In this document: positions 1-5,897 of the stretch, in pieces
Position numbering within the stretch: position 1 is the first letter of the stretch
Layout: each line of letters begins with the position of its first letter
NCBI GenBank assembly: GCA_937893635.1
Contig: CALBGF010000145.1
Span: 1-11,235 of the forward strand
From: an uncultured Mollicutes bacterium
Lineage (GTDB): Bacteria > Bacillota_I > Bacilli_A > RFN20 > CAG-826
Length of the DNA stretch: 11,235 bases
Reading direction: 5' to 3'
Made by a program: the position numbers and the translations under genes
The notes under the pieces: model-generated
Told to the model about the DNA's origin: nothing
Databases searched by the model: none
The model's input: only the letters and a program-made list of their open reading frames with translations

Positions 1-43
1 CAACCGTAAATTATAATTTTACTCTTGTATTACTAAGATGCTT

Positions 44-73
44 AAAAGCCACTCAATCATGGGTGGCTTTTTT
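44..73 (+). terminator. Rho-independent terminator (+ strand)
   Basis: An 11-bp stem (44-54 with 61-71, one T-G wobble) has a 6-nt loop AATCAT and runs into a T tract. It would end a plus-strand transcript entering from the left of the window. Confidence 0.8.
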
Positions 74-79
74 AGTCGT

Positions 80-108
80 CAAAAAACTGCTTTAGTATGT
101 AAAGCAGT
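80..108 (-). terminator. Rho-independent terminator of the minus-strand gene run
   Basis: A perfect 8-bp stem ACTGCTTT/AAAGCAGT (101-108 with 86-93) has a 7-nt loop and is followed on the minus strand by six T (81-86). It starts 7 nt after the stop of the WYL gene, so it marks the end of the minus-strand operon. It stands back to back with the plus-strand terminator at 44-73. Confidence 0.85.
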
Positions 109-114
109 CATATG

Positions 115-1065
115 TTATTTATTTGAATTTGCAATAATTTTTAAAGCAGCTTCTTTTACTTCTTCTTTAAGCCATTCCGGTTCAAGAACTTCACAATTAC
201 CTTTATAATACAAAACAAATCCAATCATACGTGGTTTATAACTCATATCAAGTTCAATAATTGTATATTCTTTAACTGCTTCAACAATTTTTTGATTTTT
301 ACCATAAGCTTGTAGTTTAGCATAAATAGCATCTAGTCCATAAAATTTTAATTTAACATGATAATACTGTGTATTACCTAGCATACCAAATTGATCAAGA
401 TAATCATGCTCATTATAATATAAATCTTTTACAAATTTTTTATCTAAAACAGTCATTTTAACAATTCTACAAAAATCAAAGAAGCGATAATCATGAACTC
501 TTTCACAAAAGCCATGAACAAACCATCTATGATTATACATAAAAATTTTATAAGGAAGAATATTACGACCGCGCACCTCATTATCACTTGATATATAATC
601 AATATAAACTATTTTTTGTTCTTTGATAGCTTTTTCAAATTCAACATATATTTTATTGATTTGTTCCAATGACATAAACATAGAAAAGCCATCAAGTTGA
701 GTTACTTCATTGTATTGTTGATTTGTTAAGTCAATTCTAGAAAATATTTTTGCCATTCCTTGAATAAATTCTTTTCTTTTTGGGAACGTTGTTCGATTAA
801 CAATATAAGAATATGCTCCTAAAATACTATCTTTTTCTTCTGGTAATAATTGAATTGAAGGTAATATATTCTTAGAATCAAGTGTATAACCTCCATATCT
901 TCCTGGAACAGAGTTAATATAAAAACCTGCTTCTTCTAATTCTTTACGATATTCAATGATATTTCTTTCGTTAGTGTCAAGTAAAGCCGCTAATTCGGAG
1001 ATTTTATACGGCTTACCTGAATTAAGAATTTGTAACATTTGAATACACATTGCTGCTTTTCCCAT
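115..1065 (-). CDS. WYL-domain helix-turn-helix transcriptional regulator
   Basis: This 316-aa protein has the usual YafY-like WYL regulator layout. A winged-helix DNA-binding domain (about residues 8-62, with the recognition-helix segment TNERNIIEYRKELEEAGF) is followed by a linker, a WYL domain (about 138-215) and a C-terminal extension (about 232-312). In the WYL domain the signature appears as R180-W181-F182-V183 after P171-Y172, with the basic/aromatic stretch R194-FFDF-R200. WYL domains are known ligand-sensing modules, often binding nucleic acid or nucleotides, and regulators of this class frequently control defence loci. The start is supported by an AGGGG Shine-Dalgarno 8 nt upstream. 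It begins 15 nt after the tail-anchored gene and is probably co-transcribed with it. I infer that it regulates this operon, but the sequence does not show its operator. Confidence 0.88.
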   Translation of the reverse strand: MGKAAMCIQMLQILNSGKPYKISELAALLDTNERNIIEYRKELEEAGFYINSVPGRYGGYTLDSKNILPSIQLLPEEKDSILGAYSYIVNRTTFPKRKEFIQGMAKIFSRIDLTNQQYNEVTQLDGFSMFMSLEQINKIYVEFEKAIKEQKIVYIDYISSDNEVRGRNILPYKIFMYNHRWFVHGFCERVHDYRFFDFCRIVKMTVLDKKFVKDLYYNEHDYLDQFGMLGNTQYYHVKLKFYGLDAIYAKLQAYGKNQKIVEAVKEYTIIELDMSYKPRMIGFVLYYKGNCEVLEPEWLKEEVKEAALKIIANSNK

Positions 1066-1080
1066 AAATATACACCCCTG

Positions 1081-1593
1081 TTACTTTAAGATAAGAAAAG
1101 TAAACATAATGATTACTACAATTAATAATACTATAATAATGTATTCTTTTATATCTTTTTCTTTTTTGTGACGGTTATTTTGTGGTGTTTTTGTCTCTTC
1201 AATGTGGGAAAAGCTTTTATTTTGTGGTTGTTTTTCTTCTTGAATATTTTTCTCATTATTTTCAATACTTAAAATTTTATCTAAACTATTTTGAAACTTA
1301 TCCACCATTTTATTTACTTCATTAATTGCTTCTTGATCAAAATCGCCATAATAATACGCATCATCATAAACAATATCTTTAATATCATCTAAAGTGTCAT
1401 TTAATATTTTAAAATCATCTTCAAAAAGCATTTTATCTTTAACACTTAAGTTATCAAATACTTCTTCTAAATCTTCTAACAAATTAGATAACCCAACATA
1501 AGTTTGCTCGTCTAATTTATCACTTCTGCTTAACAAACTATTAATCGAATGAATATATCTATAAAACTTTTTCTTTTTGTTTGTCATGTCCAT
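1081..1593 (-). CDS. Acidic tail-anchored membrane protein, unknown family
   Basis: I do not recognise a family. The 170-aa product has a basic N-terminus (NKKKKFYRY), then an acidic, predicted helical region rich in Asp, Glu and Leu (about residues 20-110). A polar Gln/Lys/Asn linker (about 112-148) leads to one hydrophobic helix at the very C-terminus (EYIIIVLLIVVIIMFTFLIL, about 150-169) with only a Lys after it. That is the topology of a tail-anchored protein with its body in the cytoplasm. The ATG at 1605 abuts the AAAGGA motif with no spacer, while the ATG at 1593 lies 11 nt downstream of it, so I use 1593. The gene overlaps the 3' end of the proteasome-like gene by 35 nt, suggesting translational coupling and a linked function, perhaps as a membrane docking partner. 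Confidence 0.75.
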   Translation of the reverse strand: MDMTNKKKKFYRYIHSINSLLSRSDKLDEQTYVGLSNLLEDLEEVFDNLSVKDKMLFEDDFKILNDTLDDIKDIVYDDAYYYGDFDQEAINEVNKMVDKFQNSLDKILSIENNEKNIQEEKQPQNKSFSHIEETKTPQNNRHKKEKDIKEYIIIVLLIVVIIMFTFLILK

Positions 1594-2197
1594 ACTTGAT
1601 TTCATCCTTTGAATTAATATATTCTACATCATTATTAACATTATTCATTATCACGAGTGGGTATCCAATATTAGTGCCATATTTAATAGCATGGTCTAAA
1701 CATTTTAAAACCATTTCTCTAGCATCTAAATCACTATTTTTTATTTCTTGATATTTAATGACTAACTGTGTTGTACCAATTCCTAAACAAACCATTTCAT
1801 TAGATTCTAATACTCTGCCATATTCATCAATAACAAAAAGTTTATTTAAAGTAGTTATAATAATTTCGCTTGCAATTTCATATCCGTAATCATTATCACG
1901 ACATGTTTCCATTGAATTTTTACAAGTTTTAAAAATTTTCGGTATTACTCTATTTATTAAGTAATTATATGAAATATCTTCTTTACCATCTAATAAATTA
2001 GGAATATTTTTTATTACTTGCCCGCAATTGGCATCTCCTGATGTTGCTATAAAACAATGCTTAGATCCTAAAATATGTTGGATTTTCCAATTATTTTGAT
2101 AATTGGCCAAATGTTCAATATTAGGTTCACGAGTTCTTACACCATCGGATCCAATATATATTTTATTATTTTTCTTAATTGCAATTATTGCTGTCAT
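1559..2197 (-). CDS. HslV/proteasome-like Ntn-hydrolase with retained catalytic Thr
   Basis: This 212-aa protein aligns by eye from its first residue with HslV, the peptidase of the HslUV protease: MTAIIAIKKNNKIYIGSDG against MTTIVSVRRNGHVVIAGDG. Thr2 would become the N-terminal nucleophile after Met removal, with no propeptide. Asp18 matches HslV Asp17. Lys38 (NNWKIQ) matches Lys33 in GNVKKV. The segment FIATSGDANCGQ (about 49-60) matches the buried strand and turn VIAGFAGGTADA. The second sheet (EIIITTLNKLFVIDEYGRVL) and the helix with DAREMVLKCLDHAIKYG resemble HslV ASLIITGNGDVV and SAREIAEKALDIAGD. It is longer than HslV (about 175 aa). Family knowledge says such proteins form rings and work with an AAA+ unfoldase; here FtsH-like AAA+ genes are encoded upstream. 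It has an AAAGGA ribosome binding site. It is not orthologous HslV, and activity is inferred only from residues. Confidence 0.8.
   Translation of the reverse strand: MTAIIAIKKNNKIYIGSDGVRTREPNIEHLANYQNNWKIQHILGSKHCFIATSGDANCGQVIKNIPNLLDGKEDISYNYLINRVIPKIFKTCKNSMETCRDNDYGYEIASEIIITTLNKLFVIDEYGRVLESNEMVCLGIGTTQLVIKYQEIKNSDLDAREMVLKCLDHAIKYGTNIGYPLVIMNNVNNDVEYINSKDEIKYGHDKQKEKVL
1605..1610 (-). promoter_or_regulatory. Ribosome binding site deciding the start of the tail-anchored gene
   Basis: AAAGGA on the minus strand lies inside the end of the upstream gene. Its last A is the A of an in-frame ATG (1605), which leaves no room for initiation there. The ATG at 1593 is 11 nt away and is favoured. 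Confidence 0.5.
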
Positions 2198-2215
2198 AAA
2201 TGCTAGTTCCTTTCA

Positions 2216-2794
2216 TTAAACCGATAAAAGTTTGTTAATGTAATATTTAACATTATAGTCTTTGGTGTTAATCGTAACATAACCTATGGCATATTTCTCT
2301 CCACAAATACCCGCTTTTTGAGCTATTATAGATAATAAAAAACTTTCATCGTGTACTTTAACATTATTTTCTTTTGAAATTAATATATCAAAGTAAAGAG
2401 AATTTGATGAACCTTTTGTTATTTCTTCGATATATTCAAAATCAATAATACGATATATTTTTCCTTCTGATATAACAAATAATTCAGTATCTTCAATAAA
2501 AACATTAAAATTTGATTTTGCAATTAATTTTTTTGCCTTAGGAATAAAAATATCTTTTAAATATTTAAAATTTATATGCTCATTTTTATTGAATAAACTA
2601 GGATTTGCAAATATTATTTGCCCTTGTCTTGCACTTGAACAATTTATAACAATCACCTTGCCATATTTATTATTTAAAACTCGCAATTGAAGATTGTTTT
2701 TTACTTTTAAATCATAAGAAAGTGAAGAATAATAAGTTAATTGTTGCACAACATATATCGTATCATTTTCTTTATAAACTATTGCTTCCGCCAT
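2216..2794 (-). CDS. Degenerate proteasome-like protein, predicted inactive (no Thr, Asp or Lys)
   Basis: The 192-aa product keeps the strand pattern of its neighbour: MAEAIVYKENDTIYVV at the N-terminus, KVIVINCSSARQGQ for the central strand and turn (about 46-59), NVFIEDTELFVISEGKIYRIID for the second hairpin, and a closing helix and strands. The catalytic positions are replaced. Ala2 stands where Thr is needed, Gln17/Gln18 at the Asp position, and Gln36 at the Lys position. I infer a non-catalytic paralogue, comparable in principle to proteasome alpha subunits or inactive beta subunits. Its ATG directly follows the previous gene's stop (TAAATG), with GGGAGG 8 nt upstream, so the two are translationally coupled. 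The paralogy call rests on pattern rather than strong identity; fold prediction would settle it. Confidence 0.62.
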   Translation of the reverse strand: MAEAIVYKENDTIYVVQQLTYYSSLSYDLKVKNNLQLRVLNNKYGKVIVINCSSARQGQIIFANPSLFNKNEHINFKYLKDIFIPKAKKLIAKSNFNVFIEDTELFVISEGKIYRIIDFEYIEEITKGSSNSLYFDILISKENNVKVHDESFLLSIIAQKAGICGEKYAIGYVTINTKDYNVKYYINKLLSV

Positions 2795-3412
2795 TTATAA
2801 TTCCTCCCAACAAGAAGAGATTTCTGTCGTTTCTATACTTCCATCTTCATAAAAAACTAATAATTCGCTTGTATTGGATTTATATACAATAAAAGGATAT
2901 TTTGATTCAGATAATATACAATTTGCTTCTTTAAATATTGCTTTTAACATATCAATGCCGCTTAACTTTTTATCATATCCTTTGTATGCTTGGAAGACAT
3001 TATAATTTTCACCCGAAGCATTAAGATTACATACCAAGTCCACGCAACTAGGTCCGATATCATAAATTTTATTCCCTTCCATAATCATTAGTTCAAATAC
3101 CGCATCCACTACAACGTATGATTTAATTGTTGCGGCATCATTTTCAACTAAAAAATTCACATATTTAGGATATAACTCTTTAAGAATAAACTCTTTTGTT
3201 AATGGACAAGGAAAATCATTAGGGTTAATTTCATTAACAAATTTATAAAATAACTTATACTCACCAACATAAGCAATTACAACATTTTTAAATTTTTGAA
3301 TCTTAGCTTGTCGACTATTAATATCGAACATCTGACTACAACTTAATAATTTTAGTGTATCTGCTGCCAAAAAAGATTCATCGCCACATTGATATCCTAA
3401 TATAAATCCCAT
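2795..3412 (-). CDS. Degenerate proteasome-like protein retaining Asp and Lys but not Thr
   Basis: The 205-aa product begins MGFILGYQCGDESFLAADTL, with the HslV-like strand-turn-strand and AAD in place of the GSD/AGD turn (Asp18 retained). QAKIQKFKNVVIAYVGEYK (about 35-53) lines up with NNWKIQHI...FIATSGDAN of the downstream paralogue and keeps the Lys (Lys37). Position 2 is Gly, so the Ntn nucleophile is missing unless processing exposes another residue. The C-terminal part shows the same second sheet (KSYVVVDAVFELMIMEGNKIYDIG) and a late helix before the final strands. I infer a structural or regulatory subunit of a mixed complex. A GGAAGG ribosome binding site precedes the ATG, which overlaps the preceding gene by 16 nt. 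Confidence 0.68.
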   Translation of the reverse strand: MGFILGYQCGDESFLAADTLKLLSCSQMFDINSRQAKIQKFKNVVIAYVGEYKLFYKFVNEINPNDFPCPLTKEFILKELYPKYVNFLVENDAATIKSYVVVDAVFELMIMEGNKIYDIGPSCVDLVCNLNASGENYNVFQAYKGYDKKLSGIDMLKAIFKEANCILSESKYPFIVYKSNTSELLVFYEDGSIETTEISSCWEEL

Positions 3413-4035
3413 ATAAATTCTTCCTTCCTAATTTTTTTAACACTTCCATCAAAAAAAGACATACTCCAATAATCATCATTTGTGTTTCCATAAATTTTAA
3501 AAATATTTTCTTTTTGTTTATGAATATCATATAATTCCACCAAATCATCTAATAAATTTAGAAGACTACCATCTTTTGTATTATAATTATCAATTATGCC
3601 TTGCGGCACAAACTCATCATGATATTCATTGATTTCTCTTACTAGCATAATGGAAGTAATGTGATAGGCTTTGTTATCAACGATGATAATTATTTCACCA
3701 TCAAACCCTATCGTATGGTTTTTTTCATTTCTTCTCAATTGATGAATTTTTTCTAAATATTCAATCATATCAATTTTTAGACTATTCATTATATAACTAA
3801 AATCAAATTGCTCAATATCTTGGAATTTTTCTTGAAATAACATCTTTAAGTATATTTGTGCAATTCTTGGCATTCCTATAAATAAAATAGTAATGTTATG
3901 TTTCGGATTTTCAACAAATTGAATAGCAGCGCTATTAGAACCAGCATATTTATTTATAATTTCATCCATCATCGGCCTATGTTGAAAAGCAAAATCAAAG
4001 CCTTTCTCGGCTTTTTTTAATAAAAATATGTTCAT
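3397..4035 (-). CDS. Most diverged proteasome-like protein, predicted inactive
   Basis: This 212-aa protein is the first of four similar-sized tandem genes and the least conserved. Its N-terminus, MNIFLLKKAEKGFDFAFQ, follows the same strand-turn-strand spacing but has Asn2 and Gln18 at the nucleophile and Asp positions, and Ala at the Lys position. NITILFIGMPRIAQ (about 47-60) matches the central strand and turn. GEIIIIVDNKAYHITSIMLV matches the second hairpin seen in the paralogues, followed by a helix (SLLNLLDDLVELYDIH) and two terminal strands. I place it in the family mainly from operon context and secondary-structure order, so it could be an unrelated protein. AAGGAG lies 7 nt before the ATG, and a probable promoter and 5' hairpin lie upstream at 4115-4165. 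Confidence 0.55.
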   Translation of the reverse strand: MNIFLLKKAEKGFDFAFQHRPMMDEIINKYAGSNSAAIQFVENPKHNITILFIGMPRIAQIYLKMLFQEKFQDIEQFDFSYIMNSLKIDMIEYLEKIHQLRRNEKNHTIGFDGEIIIIVDNKAYHITSIMLVREINEYHDEFVPQGIIDNYNTKDGSLLNLLDDLVELYDIHKQKENIFKIYGNTNDDYWSMSFFDGSVKKIRKEEFIWDLY

Positions 4036-4067
4036 AATAAAACTCCTTATTGTACAGAATAAAAAAT

Positions 4068-4110
4068 TGTTGAATTTCAGTTATATTTAATTTTAACGTC
4101 CATTCAACAA
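4068..4110 (-). terminator. Long-loop hairpin followed by a T tract (terminator or attenuator)
   Basis: On the minus strand TTGTTGAAT (4102-4110) can pair with ATTCAACAA (4068-4076), and six T follow directly. The 25-nt loop makes it weaker than a typical terminator. It sits in the leader of the proteasome-like genes, where it could reduce read-through from the FtsH-like gene or attenuate the leader transcript. Confidence 0.4.
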
Positions 4111-4114
4111 ATTG

Positions 4115-4155
4115 ATATGCATTGCTATTTCACTTATTTTTATAGCAATGCATAT
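4115..4155 (-). repeat. Perfect 14-bp inverted repeat in the leader of the proteasome-like genes
   Basis: ATATGCATTGCTAT (4115-4128) and ATAGCAATGCATAT (4142-4155) are perfect inverted copies separated by 13 nt. On the minus transcript the stem would form about 5-10 nt after the TATAAT box, so it could be a 5' stabilising hairpin. It has no T tract, which argues against a simple terminator. Confidence 0.75.
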
Positions 4156-4159
4156 TTAG

Positions 4160-4165
4160 ATTATA
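4160..4165 (-). promoter_or_regulatory. Candidate -10 box for the proteasome-like gene run
   Basis: A perfect TATAAT on the minus strand lies 21-26 nt after the stop of FtsH-like copy A. No convincing -35 hexamer is visible at 16-18 nt. It would allow the four proteasome-like genes to be transcribed separately from the FtsH-like genes. Confidence 0.4.
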
Positions 4166-4185
4166 TGTTAACTTTATTTTATCAC

Positions 4186-5457
4186 TTAAATGTTAACAAT
4201 TTGTTTTAATTGTTTGATAGTAACAAATTTATTTTTTTCTAATGCATTTGCCACTAAAGCAATTTCGTTTTTATATTGAGATACAATATTTGTAGCTTTT
4301 TCTTTATATTCTCTTAGCTTAATATTTGCTAGTTCTTGTCCATGTTCATTTAATGAACGAGCAACATGGTTCTTTTTAGAATCAACTTGCGAATATTCTA
4401 ATCCAAATGCGCCTTTTGCAATGCATAGTTCTAATGCTTTTGTTACTCTATTGATATCATTAATAGAGTAATTTGATTCTTCTTGGAAGAATATATCTTG
4501 AACCACTAATTCTGCTAAAGAGGCAATCGCATCATTTATCATTTGACTATAAGTTCTATTTTCAACCACTTTATATGCTTGATCATAAACTCTATATTTA
4601 TCAGTAATCTTGTTGTATCCTGGGTCATCGGTAACATCAACATATGTATATTCCTTGTTAAGGACAACATTAGTTACTGTTTTAGCAGCAAGCCCATATA
4701 TTGCTTTTTTATTATCTAAGACATAATCAATGTAATCATATCCGAACAATGTTTTTTCAACATTTTTTATGATAATATCATCAGTTAATGTTTTATTAGA
4801 TTTTCTAGCATCTTCAATTGATTTATTAATAATTTCTATTATTTCTAGGCTGGATGCTCCACATATTCTTTTAACAATAGTTTCAATGTCTACATCTTTA
4901 TCATTAACATCTTTTAAACAATTTTCAATGAGAAGTCTTCTTTCATCATTATCTGGTGATAATAATGTTATTCTTCTTACTAAATATTGTTCTTCTAATG
5001 TTAATGGTAAATCAAATAGTGGTAATCTAGTGGTGATAATAGCAAATACATTAGTAGTTGTTTTTAACTTTTCAACTAATTGATTTAGGATATCTTTTTT
5101 AACATTACGATTAGTTTTAAGTTCTTCAAAGCTATCAACTAGTAATACTATAGTTTTAGTATTATCTAATGAATCTAAGATAGACTTAAACTTTTCGCTA
5201 GCATCTTCACTATCAATTAATTCTTTGCAATTAATTTCTTTTGAAGCAACTCCACTATTTTCAATGATTGCTTTAGCTATAGTTGTTTTGCCATTTGCGG
5301 CTTCACTTTCAATAGCGAATGCTTTTGGTAATTCTTTTAGTTCTTTTTGATATTCTTCATAATTTTTAAGAAGGTTGATAATTTTAATTGCTTCTTCTTT
5401 TGCTGCGTTATATCCGATAATTTTATTTAATGATTTATATTCGTTTGTGTTAGTCAT
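4186..5457 (-). CDS. FtsH-like AAA+/M41 pseudo-protease, copy A (soluble, no HEXXH)
   Basis: This 423-aa protein resembles FtsH without its membrane part. NKIIGYNAAKEEA (11-23) matches the FtsH DVAGVDEAKEE start of the AAA+ module. The P-loop is degraded to SEAANGKTT (GKT at 56-58). Walker B is IVLLVDSFEEL with Asp108 but Ser109 instead of the catalytic Glu. The Arg-finger segment RPGRFDR is replaced (about 154-161). The M41 module follows: KAIYGLAAKTVTNVVL (251-266) aligns with KESTAYHEAGHAIIGRL, so HEAGH has become LAAKT and both zinc His and the catalytic Glu are gone. LAELVVQDIFFQ...SINDINRVT (about 314-339) matches FtsH LAEEIIYG...GASNDIKVAT and keeps the third-ligand Asp (Asp334). The C-terminal helices also follow FtsH. 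I infer a non-proteolytic, possibly weakly ATP-hydrolysing scaffold or unfoldase. Copy B is 422 aa with the same N-terminus MTNTNEY. Confidence 0.82.
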   Translation of the reverse strand: MTNTNEYKSLNKIIGYNAAKEEAIKIINLLKNYEEYQKELKELPKAFAIESEAANGKTTIAKAIIENSGVASKEINCKELIDSEDASEKFKSILDSLDNTKTIVLLVDSFEELKTNRNVKKDILNQLVEKLKTTTNVFAIITTRLPLFDLPLTLEEQYLVRRITLLSPDNDERRLLIENCLKDVNDKDVDIETIVKRICGASSLEIIEIINKSIEDARKSNKTLTDDIIIKNVEKTLFGYDYIDYVLDNKKAIYGLAAKTVTNVVLNKEYTYVDVTDDPGYNKITDKYRVYDQAYKVVENRTYSQMINDAIASLAELVVQDIFFQEESNYSINDINRVTKALELCIAKGAFGLEYSQVDSKKNHVARSLNEHGQELANIKLREYKEKATNIVSQYKNEIALVANALEKNKFVTIKQLKQIVNI

Positions 5458-5468
5458 AATTTTAATTT

Positions 5469-5473
5469 CCTCC
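5469..5473 (-). promoter_or_regulatory. Ribosome binding site fixing the start of FtsH-like copy A
   Basis: GGAGG lies 11 nt before the ATG at 5457. An upstream in-frame GTG at 5475 would place this motif inside the coding region, so it is not the start. Copy B has the same leader (TTATGTGGAGGAAAT) and also starts at MTNTNEY. Confidence 0.8.
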
Positions 5474-5572
5474 ACATAATTTTGTTTTATAAACTTTGTT
5501 TTCTATTTTTAAAAAGATAATGATATTTTGATTTTTAATTATTTATGATTATTTAATATTGAATTTTAAGAT

Positions 5573-5610
5573 ATTTATCGAATCCTTGTTTAATAAAGGA
5601 TTCGATAAAT
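5573..5610 (-). repeat. Perfect 15-bp inverted repeat after the 79-aa gene
   Basis: ATTTATCGAATCCTT (5573-5587) pairs with AAGGATTCGATAAAT (5596-5610) across an 8-nt loop. It lies 13 nt after the stop of the 79-aa gene on the minus strand. No T tract follows, so it may be an RNA processing or stability element or a weak terminator. A decayed version of the same sequence follows the 39-aa gene (7332-7375). Confidence 0.75.
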
Positions 5611-5623
5611 TATATTTTAAGAG

Positions 5624-5863
5624 TTAGTTATCTTGCCATAGGCATCTAAATGCCTTAAGGACAAAATATAGACCAGATTTTCTAAAGAAGATGTCATGAA
5701 ATACTCCACCGCATCCGCTTCTTCTCATCGTTCTATAATTTATAGCGAAGATAAGTAATCCAACTATACACATAAGCCAAGCAAGTACGAAGCAAATAAC
5801 GAACGCTACCGCTAAGAACAAGCTTGCAATTACTCTAGGGACAAATAATAATGCTTTTTTCAT
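5624..5863 (-). CDS. Small membrane protein, 79 aa, unknown family
   Basis: I do not recognise this protein. Residues about 8-42 form one long or two closely spaced hydrophobic helices (VIASLFLAVAFVICFVLAWL then MCIVGLLIFAI). A basic, aromatic tail follows (NYRTMRRSGCGG...FHDIFFRKSGLYFVLKAFRCLW). The basic tail suggests a cytoplasmic C-terminus by the positive-inside rule. The ATG is preceded by AAAGGAAATTAAAATT, close to the leader of FtsH-like copy A. It lies between the two FtsH-like genes, 34 nt after copy B. Since those genes lack the FtsH membrane helices, I infer that this protein could supply a separate membrane anchor, but nothing in the sequence proves an interaction. Confidence 0.72.
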   Translation of the reverse strand: MKKALLFVPRVIASLFLAVAFVICFVLAWLMCIVGLLIFAINYRTMRRSGCGGVFHDIFFRKSGLYFVLKAFRCLWQDN

Positions 5864-5897
5864 AATTTTAATTTCCTTTATAAAATTATTTTAAGCT

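Noticed and set aside
4769..5083. Plus-strand open frame inside FtsH-like copy A
   Set aside because: It is antisense to a clearly recognisable AAA+ gene and has no ribosome binding site or family resemblance.
5458..5475. Upstream GTG start for FtsH-like copy A (adding MEEIKI)
   Set aside because: The extension would be encoded by the ribosome binding site itself, and copy B starts at the equivalent of the downstream ATG.
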